From Schauerella fraxinea (GTDB taxonomy: Bacteria > Pseudomonadota > Gammaproteobacteria > Burkholderiales > Burkholderiaceae_B): a DNA stretch of 64,000 nt. The stretch is from assembly GCA_030849945.1 (NCBI GenBank), contig JAVDKK010000001.1, positions 434,001-498,000 on the forward strand, written 5' to 3'. Numbering within the stretch: the first letter of the stretch is position 1; each line of letters begins with the position of its first letter. Below the pieces are notes generated by a model. That model searched no databases. It saw only the letters and a list, made by a program, of their open reading frames with translations, and was not told where the DNA came from. A program made the position numbers and the translations under genes. Positions 8,767 through 15,903 of this stretch are shown one piece after another.

Positions 8767-9048
8767 TCAGGCGGCGGCGACCAGGCGAATCGGGAACGTA
8801 TTCGCGGCGTGCGTAGGCGGCAGCGCTGGGCGAGTAGGCGGAACCGGATGCCCTACCGCGCTATCGTGGCTGGCGCAGACGCTGGAGCAGCGTCCGCCGG
8901 GCAGATATTCCAATGCCGTATCCGCACAGCGACCGCAGCAGCTCGCAACGCCCAGCTCGAATTGAAGATCTTCGAGGGACGTGGCACCGCGGTCCACGCT
9001 CGCGCGGACCTGACGTTCGGTGATTGCATTACATACGCAAATGTACAT
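8767..9048 (-). CDS. bfd: Bacterioferritin-associated ferredoxin
   Basis: A 93-residue [2Fe-2S] protein that reduces bacterioferritin to release stored iron. The N-terminal 55 residues are a Bfd domain with ligands Cys4 and Cys6 (MYICVCNAIT) and the GVASCCGRC motif, giving Cys38 and Cys41. Residues 56-93 are an extra Pro/Ala-rich tail; E. coli Bfd has only 64 residues. The start is fixed by the Cys-x-Cys motif, yet no ribosome site is visible, because a Fur-box-like palindrome begins two bases upstream of the ATG. Iron repression by Fur is therefore likely. bfr lies downstream on the same strand but 363 bases away with its own site. Confidence 0.9.
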   Translation of the reverse strand: MYICVCNAITERQVRASVDRGATSLEDLQFELGVASCCGRCADTALEYLPGGRCSSVCASHDSAVGHPVPPTRPALPPTHAANTFPIRLVAAA

Positions 9049-9050
9049 GA

Positions 9051-9072
9051 GAATAATTATCGAAAATTATTC
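9051..9072. promoter_or_regulatory. Fur-box-like palindrome abutting the bfd start
   Basis: An AT-rich imperfect palindrome, with GAATAATTATC on one arm and GAAAATTATTC on the other, resembles the overlapping NATWAT hexamers bound by Fur. It starts two bases from the bfd ATG, so it occupies the place where a ribosome site would normally lie. Confidence 0.65.
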
Positions 9073-9119
9073 GCATTAGCGCAAGCGCCCTTTTGTGACA
9101 GGGCCGTCGGCCAAACGCC

Positions 9120-10583
9120 TTAGGCTGGGCGACTCATCGACGCTTGGGCGCGCCGCAACGAAGCCGGCGCGATGCGCAGCGATTCGCGATATTTAGCGAC
9201 CGTTCGACGCGCGATCACAATACCCTGCTCAGCCAGCTTTTGTGTGATCTGATTGTCGGACAAAGGCTTGCTGCGGTTTTCTTCCGCGACGAGCTGACGG
9301 ATATGGGCCTGCACGGCGGTGGCGGAGGCCGAATCGCCGTCATCGGTGGCCACGCCTGCACCGAAGAAAAACTTGAGTTCGAGCGTACCGAACGGCGTGA
9401 GCATGAATTTCTGCGTGGTTGCCCGCGAGATGGTCGACTCGTGCAAGCCCAGTTCGCCGGCGATGTCTTTGAGGATCAACGGTCGCATCGCTGCCGGCCC
9501 CTTGCTGAAGAAGCCGCTCTGGCGATCGACGATCGCTTGCGACACCCGCAGAATGGTATCGAAGCGCTGCTCGACGTTCTTGATCATCCAGCGCGCCTGC
9601 TGCAGTTGCGATTGCAGGCCCGCGTGCTGCGACGCGCGCTGATTGCCCAGCATCTGCGCGTAAAGCGCATTGATGCGCAGCCGCGGCATGGCAGCCGTGT
9701 TGAGCGATACCTGCCAGCCTTTGCGCGTGCGTCGCACGATCACATCGGGCACGGCAAAGTCGGCGGCCGGTACCGACCAGCGCCGGCCGGGGCGCGGGTC
9801 AAGCTTCAGGATCAGGCCGTGTGCGGCGCGCAGCGTGGCGTCGTCGCAGTGCAGGAGCTCTTTCAGGCGCGGCGCGTTGCCTGCCCCCAGAAGGAGCAAA
9901 TGATCAGCACAGATGGCACGCGCGCATTGCAGCACGGCGGGCCGCGCCGCATCGGGCATGGTGGTGAGGTCGGGGTGCCGCAATTGCAGCAGCAGACAGT
10001 CCGCCAGGGTGGTCGCGCCCACACCCGCTGGATCGAACGACTGCAGAAAGGTCAAGGCTGCGCGCAACTCGTCGAGATCGGCGTCGATCTCGGGTGGCAA
10101 CCAGCTCAGCACCTCTTCGAGCGGCGAGCCCAGGTACCCGTTTTCGTCCAGCTCGTCGATCAACAAGCCGATGAGCGCCATGTCGCGCGCGCTCACGCGC
10201 GTCACCCCCAACTGGTTCAGGAGATGTTCACGCAGCGTCTCCTGGCGCGTGGATTCCGGCGGACCGCTGTCTTCGTCATCGCCTTGCCCACCGCCGCTCC
10301 CGTACGACTCGCCGCTGAAATCCTCGCCGCTTGCCGCGCCGTCGTCATGCTCCCGCTCATCGGCAGGCGCCTCAGGGGCCTCGCTCGGCTCGTCGCCGGC
10401 AGCCGCGGGCTCGTCGCCAGGGAAATCGTCTTCACGCTCGAGCAAGGGGTTGTCGGAGAGGGCTTGCGAGATCTCCAATTCGAGTTCGAGCGTCGACAAT
10501 TGCAACAATCGGATCGACTGCTGCAACTGCGGAGTCAGCGTAAGATGCTGACCAGGACGAAGTTCTAACGCTGGACGACTCAT
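9120..10583 (-). CDS. rpoN: RNA polymerase sigma-54 factor
   Basis: A 487-residue alternative sigma factor recognising -24/-12 promoters and needing AAA+ enhancer-binding activators. Region I (residues 1-50) is Gln/Leu-rich (LTPQLQQSIRLLQLSTLELE). Region II (about 55-115) is acidic. The core-binding and helix-turn-helix parts follow, and the diagnostic RpoN box ARRTVAKYRE is at 458-467. The start is the usual MSRPALELRPGQ. Its neighbours are unusual: sigma-54 genes normally follow lptB and precede hpf, but here bfd lies downstream and a divergent membrane-protein gene starts only 15 bases upstream. Nothing in the sequence suggests inactivation. Confidence 0.95.
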   Translation of the reverse strand: MSRPALELRPGQHLTLTPQLQQSIRLLQLSTLELELEISQALSDNPLLEREDDFPGDEPAAAGDEPSEAPEAPADEREHDDGAASGEDFSGESYGSGGGQGDDEDSGPPESTRQETLREHLLNQLGVTRVSARDMALIGLLIDELDENGYLGSPLEEVLSWLPPEIDADLDELRAALTFLQSFDPAGVGATTLADCLLLQLRHPDLTTMPDAARPAVLQCARAICADHLLLLGAGNAPRLKELLHCDDATLRAAHGLILKLDPRPGRRWSVPAADFAVPDVIVRRTRKGWQVSLNTAAMPRLRINALYAQMLGNQRASQHAGLQSQLQQARWMIKNVEQRFDTILRVSQAIVDRQSGFFSKGPAAMRPLILKDIAGELGLHESTISRATTQKFMLTPFGTLELKFFFGAGVATDDGDSASATAVQAHIRQLVAEENRSKPLSDNQITQKLAEQGIVIARRTVAKYRESLRIAPASLRRAQASMSRPA

Positions 10584-10598
10584 AGGACGCTATTTTGC

Positions 10599-11330
10599 AT
10601 GAAGACGCTCACTTCACCTGACCGCATTAAGCAGGATTGCCGGTCAATTAACCAGACGTTGCTCAAATTATCCGGTCCGCGCTTCATCATGCGCGCAGTG
10701 GTGCTCGTCGTTGCCTTTGTAGTGTGGCTGTTCGTATCGTCACGCCTCCTGGCGTTCGGACGAACGTTGGATTACAGCGCATTTGCCGCGATGGGGCAGC
10801 AAGCGGTCGATCTTATGGTGCGCATCAATCCTTACCTCTGGTGGGTGGTGGTGGCCATCTGGACGTTGATCGTCTTCTTCGGCGTTCGCTCATGGCTCAA
10901 CGGCAGTATCGCGGCCGGGCGTGCCACGCCGGTTGCCGCCGACGTGCTTGCGGATCTCGTTGCCGGCCTTTCCGAAGGTGTGGTCGATGTCATGCAATGG
11001 GTGTGGAACCCGCGCGACGAACCTCTCACAATCGGCGACCTGCGCCGTACAGTACAAGAAACCCGCCACGGCCGCATCGAGAAGATCGAGCTGGTGCGCG
11101 AACAGGAGGCGGTGTTGCGCGATGAAGCGCGGCCAGCTGCCGCCCTGCGCCGCACGGCAAGCGGTGCGCCAGCAGTCGGAAGCCCTGCAGCCGACCGCAG
11201 TGTGCGCACCGCGCGCCCGGCGGTCGCACCGCCAGTCGATCCCACCGGCCGCCAAGATCAGGAACCTACCCTGGGCGGCAAGCCGCGCACCGTAAGTGCC
11301 GGACGCGCCGAGCCGGGCATCACCCGATAG
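10599..11330 (+). CDS. Hypothetical inner-membrane protein
   Basis: A 243-residue protein that I do not recognise. Two membrane segments are visible, at about residues 31-53 and 79-97, joined by a short periplasmic loop. A soluble cytoplasmic part follows with a helical stretch (TRHGRIEKIELVREQEAVLR) and an Arg/Ala/Pro-rich tail of about 80 residues that looks disordered. The ATG has an AGGACG-like ribosome site about 11 bases upstream. It is divergent from rpoN with a 15-base gap, so its promoter must lie inside the 5' part of rpoN. It has no obvious link to leuA downstream. Confidence 0.65.
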   Translation: MKTLTSPDRIKQDCRSINQTLLKLSGPRFIMRAVVLVVAFVVWLFVSSRLLAFGRTLDYSAFAAMGQQAVDLMVRINPYLWWVVVAIWTLIVFFGVRSWLNGSIAAGRATPVAADVLADLVAGLSEGVVDVMQWVWNPRDEPLTIGDLRRTVQETRHGRIEKIELVREQEAVLRDEARPAAALRRTASGAPAVGSPAADRSVRTARPAVAPPVDPTGRQDQEPTLGGKPRTVSAGRAEPGITR

Positions 11331-11412
11331 TTCCTTTCCGGCGCCCGCAAAGTCGAGCCTCTCGGCAAAAAATATTTGCGCGGCGCTCGGAAATGTGTTC
11401 GACTTACATCCT

Positions 11413-11613
11413 ATGTCCACCGCCCACATGTCCATCTCCTCGACAGTCGGTTGCGATTCCATCGCAACCGGGGCGGTCGTGTCTGCTTCTTTCGCATCCT
11501 TCGATGCCGCGCGTGGGTCCTTCGCACGCGCCGCTGTTGCACGTGCTGCTACGCAATGCTCGGCCGCTCGCGCCGCGCTACTGCTATCGCTACCGATCGG
11601 TCGCCGAGCCTAG
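11413..11613 (+). CDS. Putative leucine leader peptide upstream of leuA
   Basis: This small frame of 66 codons ends ...AALLLSLPIGRRA. The four leucines at 11578-11592 are encoded CTA, CTG, CTA, (Ser), CTA. CTA is very rare in GC-rich genomes such as this, and E. coli leuL also uses CTA codons at its attenuator. The TAG stop at 11611 lies inside the first of several alternative stem-loops. The upstream start is uncertain: the ATG at 11413 lacks a good ribosome site, and a shorter internal start is possible. A leader-peptide role is inferred from codon choice, position 172 bases before leuA, and the RNA structures. Confidence 0.55.
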   Translation: MSTAHMSISSTVGCDSIATGAVVSASFASFDAARGSFARAAVARAATQCSAARAALLLSLPIGRRA

Positions 11614-11645
11614 CGCTCCGTGGTAGCTCGGCAACCACGCTTGCC
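11448..11645 (+). promoter_or_regulatory. leuA leader stem-loops (possible attenuator)
   Basis: Several inverted repeats lie in the 455-base gap before leuA. A perfect 10-bp stem, CGGTTGCGAT (11448-11457) with ATCGCAACCG (11461-11470), lies early. At the leader-peptide stop, three stems compete. GCCGAGC (11603-11609) pairs with GCTCGGC (11626-11632). CGTGGT (11619-11624) pairs with ACCACG (11634-11639). GGCAA (11630-11634) pairs with TTGCC (11641-11645). Each excludes the next, as in transcription attenuators, but no T run follows, so a classical terminator is not evident. The rest of 11331-11785 shows no other gene. Confidence 0.5.
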
Positions 11646-11785
11646 ACACGTAAATCTCCGCAATTTCTGTCTTACCCGTGACTAACGCTTTTGTCTCAAC
11701 GATAGCTGAGCCCGCGACATATCCGTCGACCGTGTGCTCGCTCGAACGACATCTTGCGTTGGCTGCACCTTGAGGACACATTGTC

Positions 11786-13501
11786 ATGTTTGCCAATCCC
11801 GCTCAAAAGTACATCCCGTTCAAACCGTTCACCGCCGACTTCGCCGAACGCACCTGGCCCAGCCGCAAAATCACCACGCCACCGATCTGGATGAGCACCG
11901 ACCTGCGTGACGGCAATCAGTCGTTGATCGAGCCGATGAGCGTAGACCGCAAGATCCGCTTCTTCGACCAGTTGATCAAGATCGGCTTCAAGGAAATCGA
12001 GGTGGGTTTCCCGTCGGCCTCGCAAACGGACTTCGATTTTGTGCGCAAGCTCATCGATGAGAACCGCATTCCCGATGACGTCAGCATCATCGTTCTCACG
12101 CAAGCGCGCGAAGATCTGATTTCGCGCACCATTGAATCGGCGGCCGGCGCCAAGCGCGCCATCGTGCATTTGTACAGCGCCTGCGCCCCGGCATTTCGCA
12201 AGATCGTGTTCAACATGACCTGCGACGAAATCAAGAATTTGGCGGTAACGTCGACGCACATCATCAAGAAGACGATGGCGAAATATCCGCAAACCGAGTG
12301 GCATTACGAGTATTCGCCGGAAGTGTTCAGCACGACCGAACCCGAGTTTGCATTGGACGTGTCCAACGCGGTGGCCGAAGCCTGGGGCGCCACGCCCGAT
12401 AACAAGATCATTCTGAATTTGCCGGCGACGATCGAAGCGACGACGCCCAATATGTACGCCGATCAGATCGAATGGATGCACACGCATCTCGACCGTCGCG
12501 ACAGCATCGTGTTGAGCGTGCATCCCCACAACGATCGCGGCACCGCCGTGGCCGCCGCGGAATTGGCCGTGATGGCCGGCGCCGACCGCGTCGAAGGTTG
12601 CTTGTTCGGCAGCGGCGAGCGCACCGGCAACGTCGATCTGGTGACGTTGGCCCTGAATCTCTATACCCAAGGCGTGCACCCGGGCTTGGACTTTTCCGAT
12701 ATCGACGAAGTACGCCGTTGCGTGGAGTACTGCAATCAATTGCCGGTGCATCCCCGCCATCCGTATGTGGGCGACTTGGTCTTCACCGCGTTTTCGGGTT
12801 CGCATCAGGACGCCATCAAGAAGGGCTTTGCACAACAAAAGGCCGATCAACCTTGGGAAGTGCCGTACTTGCCCATCGACCCCGCCGACCTCGGCCGCAG
12901 CTACGACGCCGTCATTCGCGTAAACAGCCAGTCCGGCAAGGGCGGCGTGTCGTACTTGCTCGAACAGGAACACGGCTTGGTCTTGCCGCGTCGTTTGCAG
13001 ATCGAGTTCAGCCGCGCCATTCAACGCCACACGGACGAAACCGGTCGCGAAGTGACGGCAAGCGATGTGTTCGATATTTTCAATCGCGAGTACTTGACGC
13101 AAAGCACCCCCTGGTCGCTGGTGCGCCACCGCATCGAGGGCGACCCCGCTGCCGGTGAAGGCCGCCACTTCGCCATCACCGCCGACGTGATGCACGACGG
13201 CGACAAGCGCACGGTCAACGGCGTGGGCGACGGCGCCATCTCGGCCTTCGTGGACGCCATGGGCTTGCCCGTGCGCATCATGGATTATCACGAGCACGCC
13301 ATCGGTACGGGCACCGACACGCGCGCCGCCTGCTACGTGGAAGTGCGACTCGGCGATTCGGCGACCGGCTTTGGCGTAGGCATCGACCGCGATATCGTGA
13401 CGGCATCGTTTCAGGCGCTCTTGAGCGCCATCAATCGCCACGCCAAACACGGCGTGGAAAGCGATCCGCAAACGATTGAATCGGAAACGGCACCGGCGTA
13501 A
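11786..13501 (+). CDS. leuA: 2-isopropylmalate synthase
   Basis: A 571-residue enzyme that condenses 2-ketoisovalerate with acetyl-CoA, the first committed step of leucine synthesis. The HMGL-like TIM barrel carries DLRDGNQ (Asp39, Arg41, Asp42) and the metal-binding HPHNDRG (His246, His248). A C-terminal regulatory domain of about 130 residues, where leucine feedback normally acts, is present. Length and sequence fit the longer LeuA type found in Burkholderiales and actinobacteria. The ATG is preceded by TGAGGACACATTGTC, a good ribosome site. The gene is followed by its own terminator, so it is a single-gene unit behind a long leader. Control by leucine supply is likely. Confidence 0.95.
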   Translation: MFANPAQKYIPFKPFTADFAERTWPSRKITTPPIWMSTDLRDGNQSLIEPMSVDRKIRFFDQLIKIGFKEIEVGFPSASQTDFDFVRKLIDENRIPDDVSIIVLTQAREDLISRTIESAAGAKRAIVHLYSACAPAFRKIVFNMTCDEIKNLAVTSTHIIKKTMAKYPQTEWHYEYSPEVFSTTEPEFALDVSNAVAEAWGATPDNKIILNLPATIEATTPNMYADQIEWMHTHLDRRDSIVLSVHPHNDRGTAVAAAELAVMAGADRVEGCLFGSGERTGNVDLVTLALNLYTQGVHPGLDFSDIDEVRRCVEYCNQLPVHPRHPYVGDLVFTAFSGSHQDAIKKGFAQQKADQPWEVPYLPIDPADLGRSYDAVIRVNSQSGKGGVSYLLEQEHGLVLPRRLQIEFSRAIQRHTDETGREVTASDVFDIFNREYLTQSTPWSLVRHRIEGDPAAGEGRHFAITADVMHDGDKRTVNGVGDGAISAFVDAMGLPVRIMDYHEHAIGTGTDTRAACYVEVRLGDSATGFGVGIDRDIVTASFQALLSAINRHAKHGVESDPQTIESETAPA

Positions 13502-13566
13502 TCCGCCGCAGCGTCGGCACCTCGATGCCGGGCGCAGCCAGCGTCCGGTGCAGAGGTGATGAAAGC

Positions 13567-13603
13567 GAAAAGGGTGCCCCTCGGCTGAGGGGCACCCTTT
13601 TTC
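13567..13603. terminator. Intrinsic terminator after leuA
   Basis: A long GC-rich stem (GGGTGCCCCTC with GAGGGGCACCC, three-base loop) is followed by five T and preceded by four A, so it can serve both leuA and the convergent amidase gene. The stretch from here to 13756 holds nothing recognisable. Confidence 0.9.
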
Positions 13604-13756
13604 ATGCAGCACCCTAATGCGCGATGCAAGCGGTGGCGATCGTAGCGATATTACCCCGTGCTGGGCGCCATCGCAGGCACGCCGCAAGTGCGGATCGGGC
13701 CTTCGATGCGCGCGGCATTCATCGCTCTTGGTCGTAGCGCGACAGGGCCGGCGCCC

Positions 13757-15040
13757 CTATTTTTGCAGCAGGGGATGAATCCAGCGCGCCGCTGCCATCA
13801 AGCCGATGTCGTGACCGATGCGGCCGATCGCTTGCAACCCCACGGGCAATCCCTGCGGCCCCTTGGCGAACGGCAAGTGAATGCATGGCACACCCAAGAG
13901 CGTCCACAAGCGGCAAAACAGCGGATCGCCGGTGCCCTGATCGGCGAACGGCGCTTCGCCTGTTGCACTGGGCGTCAACAGCACATCGCAATCGCCGAAC
14001 AAACGCTCGACGCGACCGCGAATCTCGGCCGCCTGCGCCAGATTGGCCATGTGCTGTTCACGCGTGATGCGCGCGCCGCCATCCAGGATCGCGGCCAGGG
14101 CCGGACTGAGCCGATCGGCATGGCGCCACCGCTCGAAGGCCAACGCCCCCACGGATTCGTAGGCCATGATGTCGGCCTGTAATTGCATCAGCGCACAGTG
14201 GGCATCGGGCATCGGCGTTTCCACCACCTCTACCCCCGCTGCCTTCAGCCGTTCAGCCGCCATCGCAAACGCTTCGCGCGTTTCCGGCGCGGCATGGCGC
14301 CAATGCAGGCTGCGATACATCCCCACGCGCGGTGCGGTATCGCGACGCGCAGTGACCAATGCAGGCTCGCGCATCAATACCGATGCCAGGAGCGCCACGT
14401 CGTCAATACTGCGGCCAAAGCCGCCCAAGGTGTCGAGCGAATCGGCCAGGGCCTTGCACCCGGCGCGGGGCACGGCGCCGAAGCTCGGCTTGAAGCCCAC
14501 GATGCCGCAATACGCCGCGGGACGAATGATGGAGCCGGCCGTTTGCGTGCCCAAGGCCAGCGGCGTCATGGCGTCGGCGACCGAGGCGGCCGATCCGCTG
14601 GACGAGCCGCCGGGCGTATACGCCGTGTGCCACGGATTGCGCGTGGCGGGCCGTTGATAACTCGCGAACTCGGTCGTGACGGTTTTGCCGAGAACGACGG
14701 CGCCCGCCGCACGACAGAGCGCGACGGCAGCGGCATCTTGCGCCGGACGATTACCGTCGTAGATCGGCGACCCGTAGCTGGTGGGCAGATCGGCGGTGTC
14801 GAAAATATCCTTCACGCCCAACGGCACACCGTGCAACGGCCCCACGATAGGCCCGGCGTCCAGGCTGCGAGCCTGCGCCAGCGCATAGTCGGGATCGATG
14901 TGCGCCCAAGCGTGAATCTCGCCATCGCGCTGGGCGATGCGCGCCAAGCACGCACGCGTCACCTGCTCGGCGGACAGCGCACGGGTTTGCAACTGCGCGG
15001 CCAGCTCGACGGCGCTCAAACGATTCAGATCGGCAGGCAT
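13757..15040 (-). CDS. Amidase signature family hydrolase
   Basis: A 427-residue amidase-signature enzyme related to GatA, allophanate hydrolase and aryl or acyl amidases. The Ser-cisSer-Lys triad is readable: Lys77 in GVPLGVKDIF, cis-Ser146 in PGGSSSGSAA, and nucleophile Ser170 in TQTAGSIIRPA. The second position of the usual DTGGSIR motif differs (QTAGSIIRPA), which argues against GatA. No gatB or gatC is nearby, so it is a stand-alone amidase of unknown substrate. The start at 15040 gives MPADLNRLSAVELA. A small gene of unknown function lies just upstream on the same strand. Confidence 0.88.
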   Translation of the reverse strand: MPADLNRLSAVELAAQLQTRALSAEQVTRACLARIAQRDGEIHAWAHIDPDYALAQARSLDAGPIVGPLHGVPLGVKDIFDTADLPTSYGSPIYDGNRPAQDAAAVALCRAAGAVVLGKTVTTEFASYQRPATRNPWHTAYTPGGSSSGSAASVADAMTPLALGTQTAGSIIRPAAYCGIVGFKPSFGAVPRAGCKALADSLDTLGGFGRSIDDVALLASVLMREPALVTARRDTAPRVGMYRSLHWRHAAPETREAFAMAAERLKAAGVEVVETPMPDAHCALMQLQADIMAYESVGALAFERWRHADRLSPALAAILDGGARITREQHMANLAQAAEIRGRVERLFGDCDVLLTPSATGEAPFADQGTGDPLFCRLWTLLGVPCIHLPFAKGPQGLPVGLQAIGRIGHDIGLMAAARWIHPLLQK

Positions 15041-15082
15041 GGCAAACGGCGCAAGAAGAGGATGAATGAGAGGAAAGAAGGA

Positions 15083-15400
15083 TCAATAGCCGACCGTGAG
15101 GCCGGGCAAGTCGACCGTGATGCGCGGCTTGCCGAGCGCAAGCGCCGCATGCTCGGCAAACGTTTGCGCCTGGGCGGCGTCGGTGGAGAGCACGTCGTAT
15201 CCCAGCGCATCGGCCACGCCCATGATGCGATCGAGCAGCAGGACTTTGCCGCTGGGCCGCAACGGCTCGCAGCCGAGCGTATCCCAGGACGTATCGAACC
15301 ACTGGCGAGCCGCGTCGGCGCTGCTTTGCGTGGGTTCGACTTGCGCCGCCAGATCCAACCGGCGGCGGGCATCGAAAATGATCGTGACATCGCTACGCAT
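15083..15400 (-). CDS. Small conserved-looking hypothetical protein
   Basis: A 105-residue soluble protein without a motif I recognise. It begins MRSDVTIIFDARRRLDLAAQ and ends in a compact alpha/beta-like pattern (KPRITVDLPGLTVGY). GGAG lies 10 bases upstream of the ATG at 15400; a GTG at 15406 with a 4-base gap is an alternative start. It sits between the amidase (42 bases downstream) and the DUF1840 gene on the same strand, and codon usage matches its neighbours. It is likely a real gene of unknown function. Confidence 0.6.
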   Translation of the reverse strand: MRSDVTIIFDARRRLDLAAQVEPTQSSADAARQWFDTSWDTLGCEPLRPSGKVLLLDRIMGVADALGYDVLSTDAAQAQTFAEHAALALGKPRITVDLPGLTVGY

Positions 15401-15433
15401 GAGCACTTATCTCCAGTCGAAAGAAACACGCCT

Positions 15434-15775
15434 TCAATACGGCGAAGAAGATTCCCACATGACGTTGTCGCCGGACGCTTGAGCACGGCGCATCAGGTCG
15501 ATCAACGGGAAGGCGCGTTGGCGCAGGCTGACTGCGCGCTCCATTGCCGGTACAGGCGGCGCATCGTCGTCTTCGTCCTCGTCGGCCACCGCCGGCGCGC
15601 CACGCACCAGGGTTTCAAGACCTTCGATCGCGCTGGGCAATTGTTCTTTCGTGAAGACCCCGCGATCGGGCAAGCTCCCGTCGAAATGCTTGCCAGCGGC
15701 ATGCAGCAGGGGCAAGGCATGCTCCGACAGCATCAAGACATCGGCAGCGGCGTTGGAGCTAAACGTGATCAGCAT
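15434..15775 (-). CDS. DUF1840 family protein
   Basis: A 113-residue protein of the DUF1840 family, found mainly in betaproteobacteria and functionally uncharacterised. The opening MLITFSSNAAADVLMLSEHA and the C-terminal RAFPLIDLMRRAQASGDNVMWE are the family's conserved ends. An acidic linker (ADEDEDDDAPP) lies in the middle. The start at 15775 is chosen because GAGG lies about 10 bases upstream and the family begins with MLITF; an ATG ten codons earlier lacks a ribosome site. It is divergent from the RHS gene. Confidence 0.85.
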   Translation of the reverse strand: MLITFSSNAAADVLMLSEHALPLLHAAGKHFDGSLPDRGVFTKEQLPSAIEGLETLVRGAPAVADEDEDDDAPPVPAMERAVSLRQRAFPLIDLMRRAQASGDNVMWESSSPY

Positions 15776-15903
15776 ATTGTTATATCCCTCAATAGATAGG
15801 TTCATACACTACCCGATCGTCAGACGCATGCCAACTTGCATCATGCCCCTGCACGTGGCGATGGACGCCGCGAGCGCAAGCGCCGGCAGGCGATGGGGAT
15901 GCA

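Noticed and set aside
8418..8816. Plus-strand open frame between bfr and bfd
   Set aside because: It overlaps the bfr leader and Fur site, starts without a ribosome site and gives an Arg/Ala-rich sequence with no recognisable pattern.
11376..11681. Two other short frames in the leuA leader
   Set aside because: They overlap the proposed leader peptide in different frames, have poor ribosome sites and do not place leucine codons next to the stem-loops.
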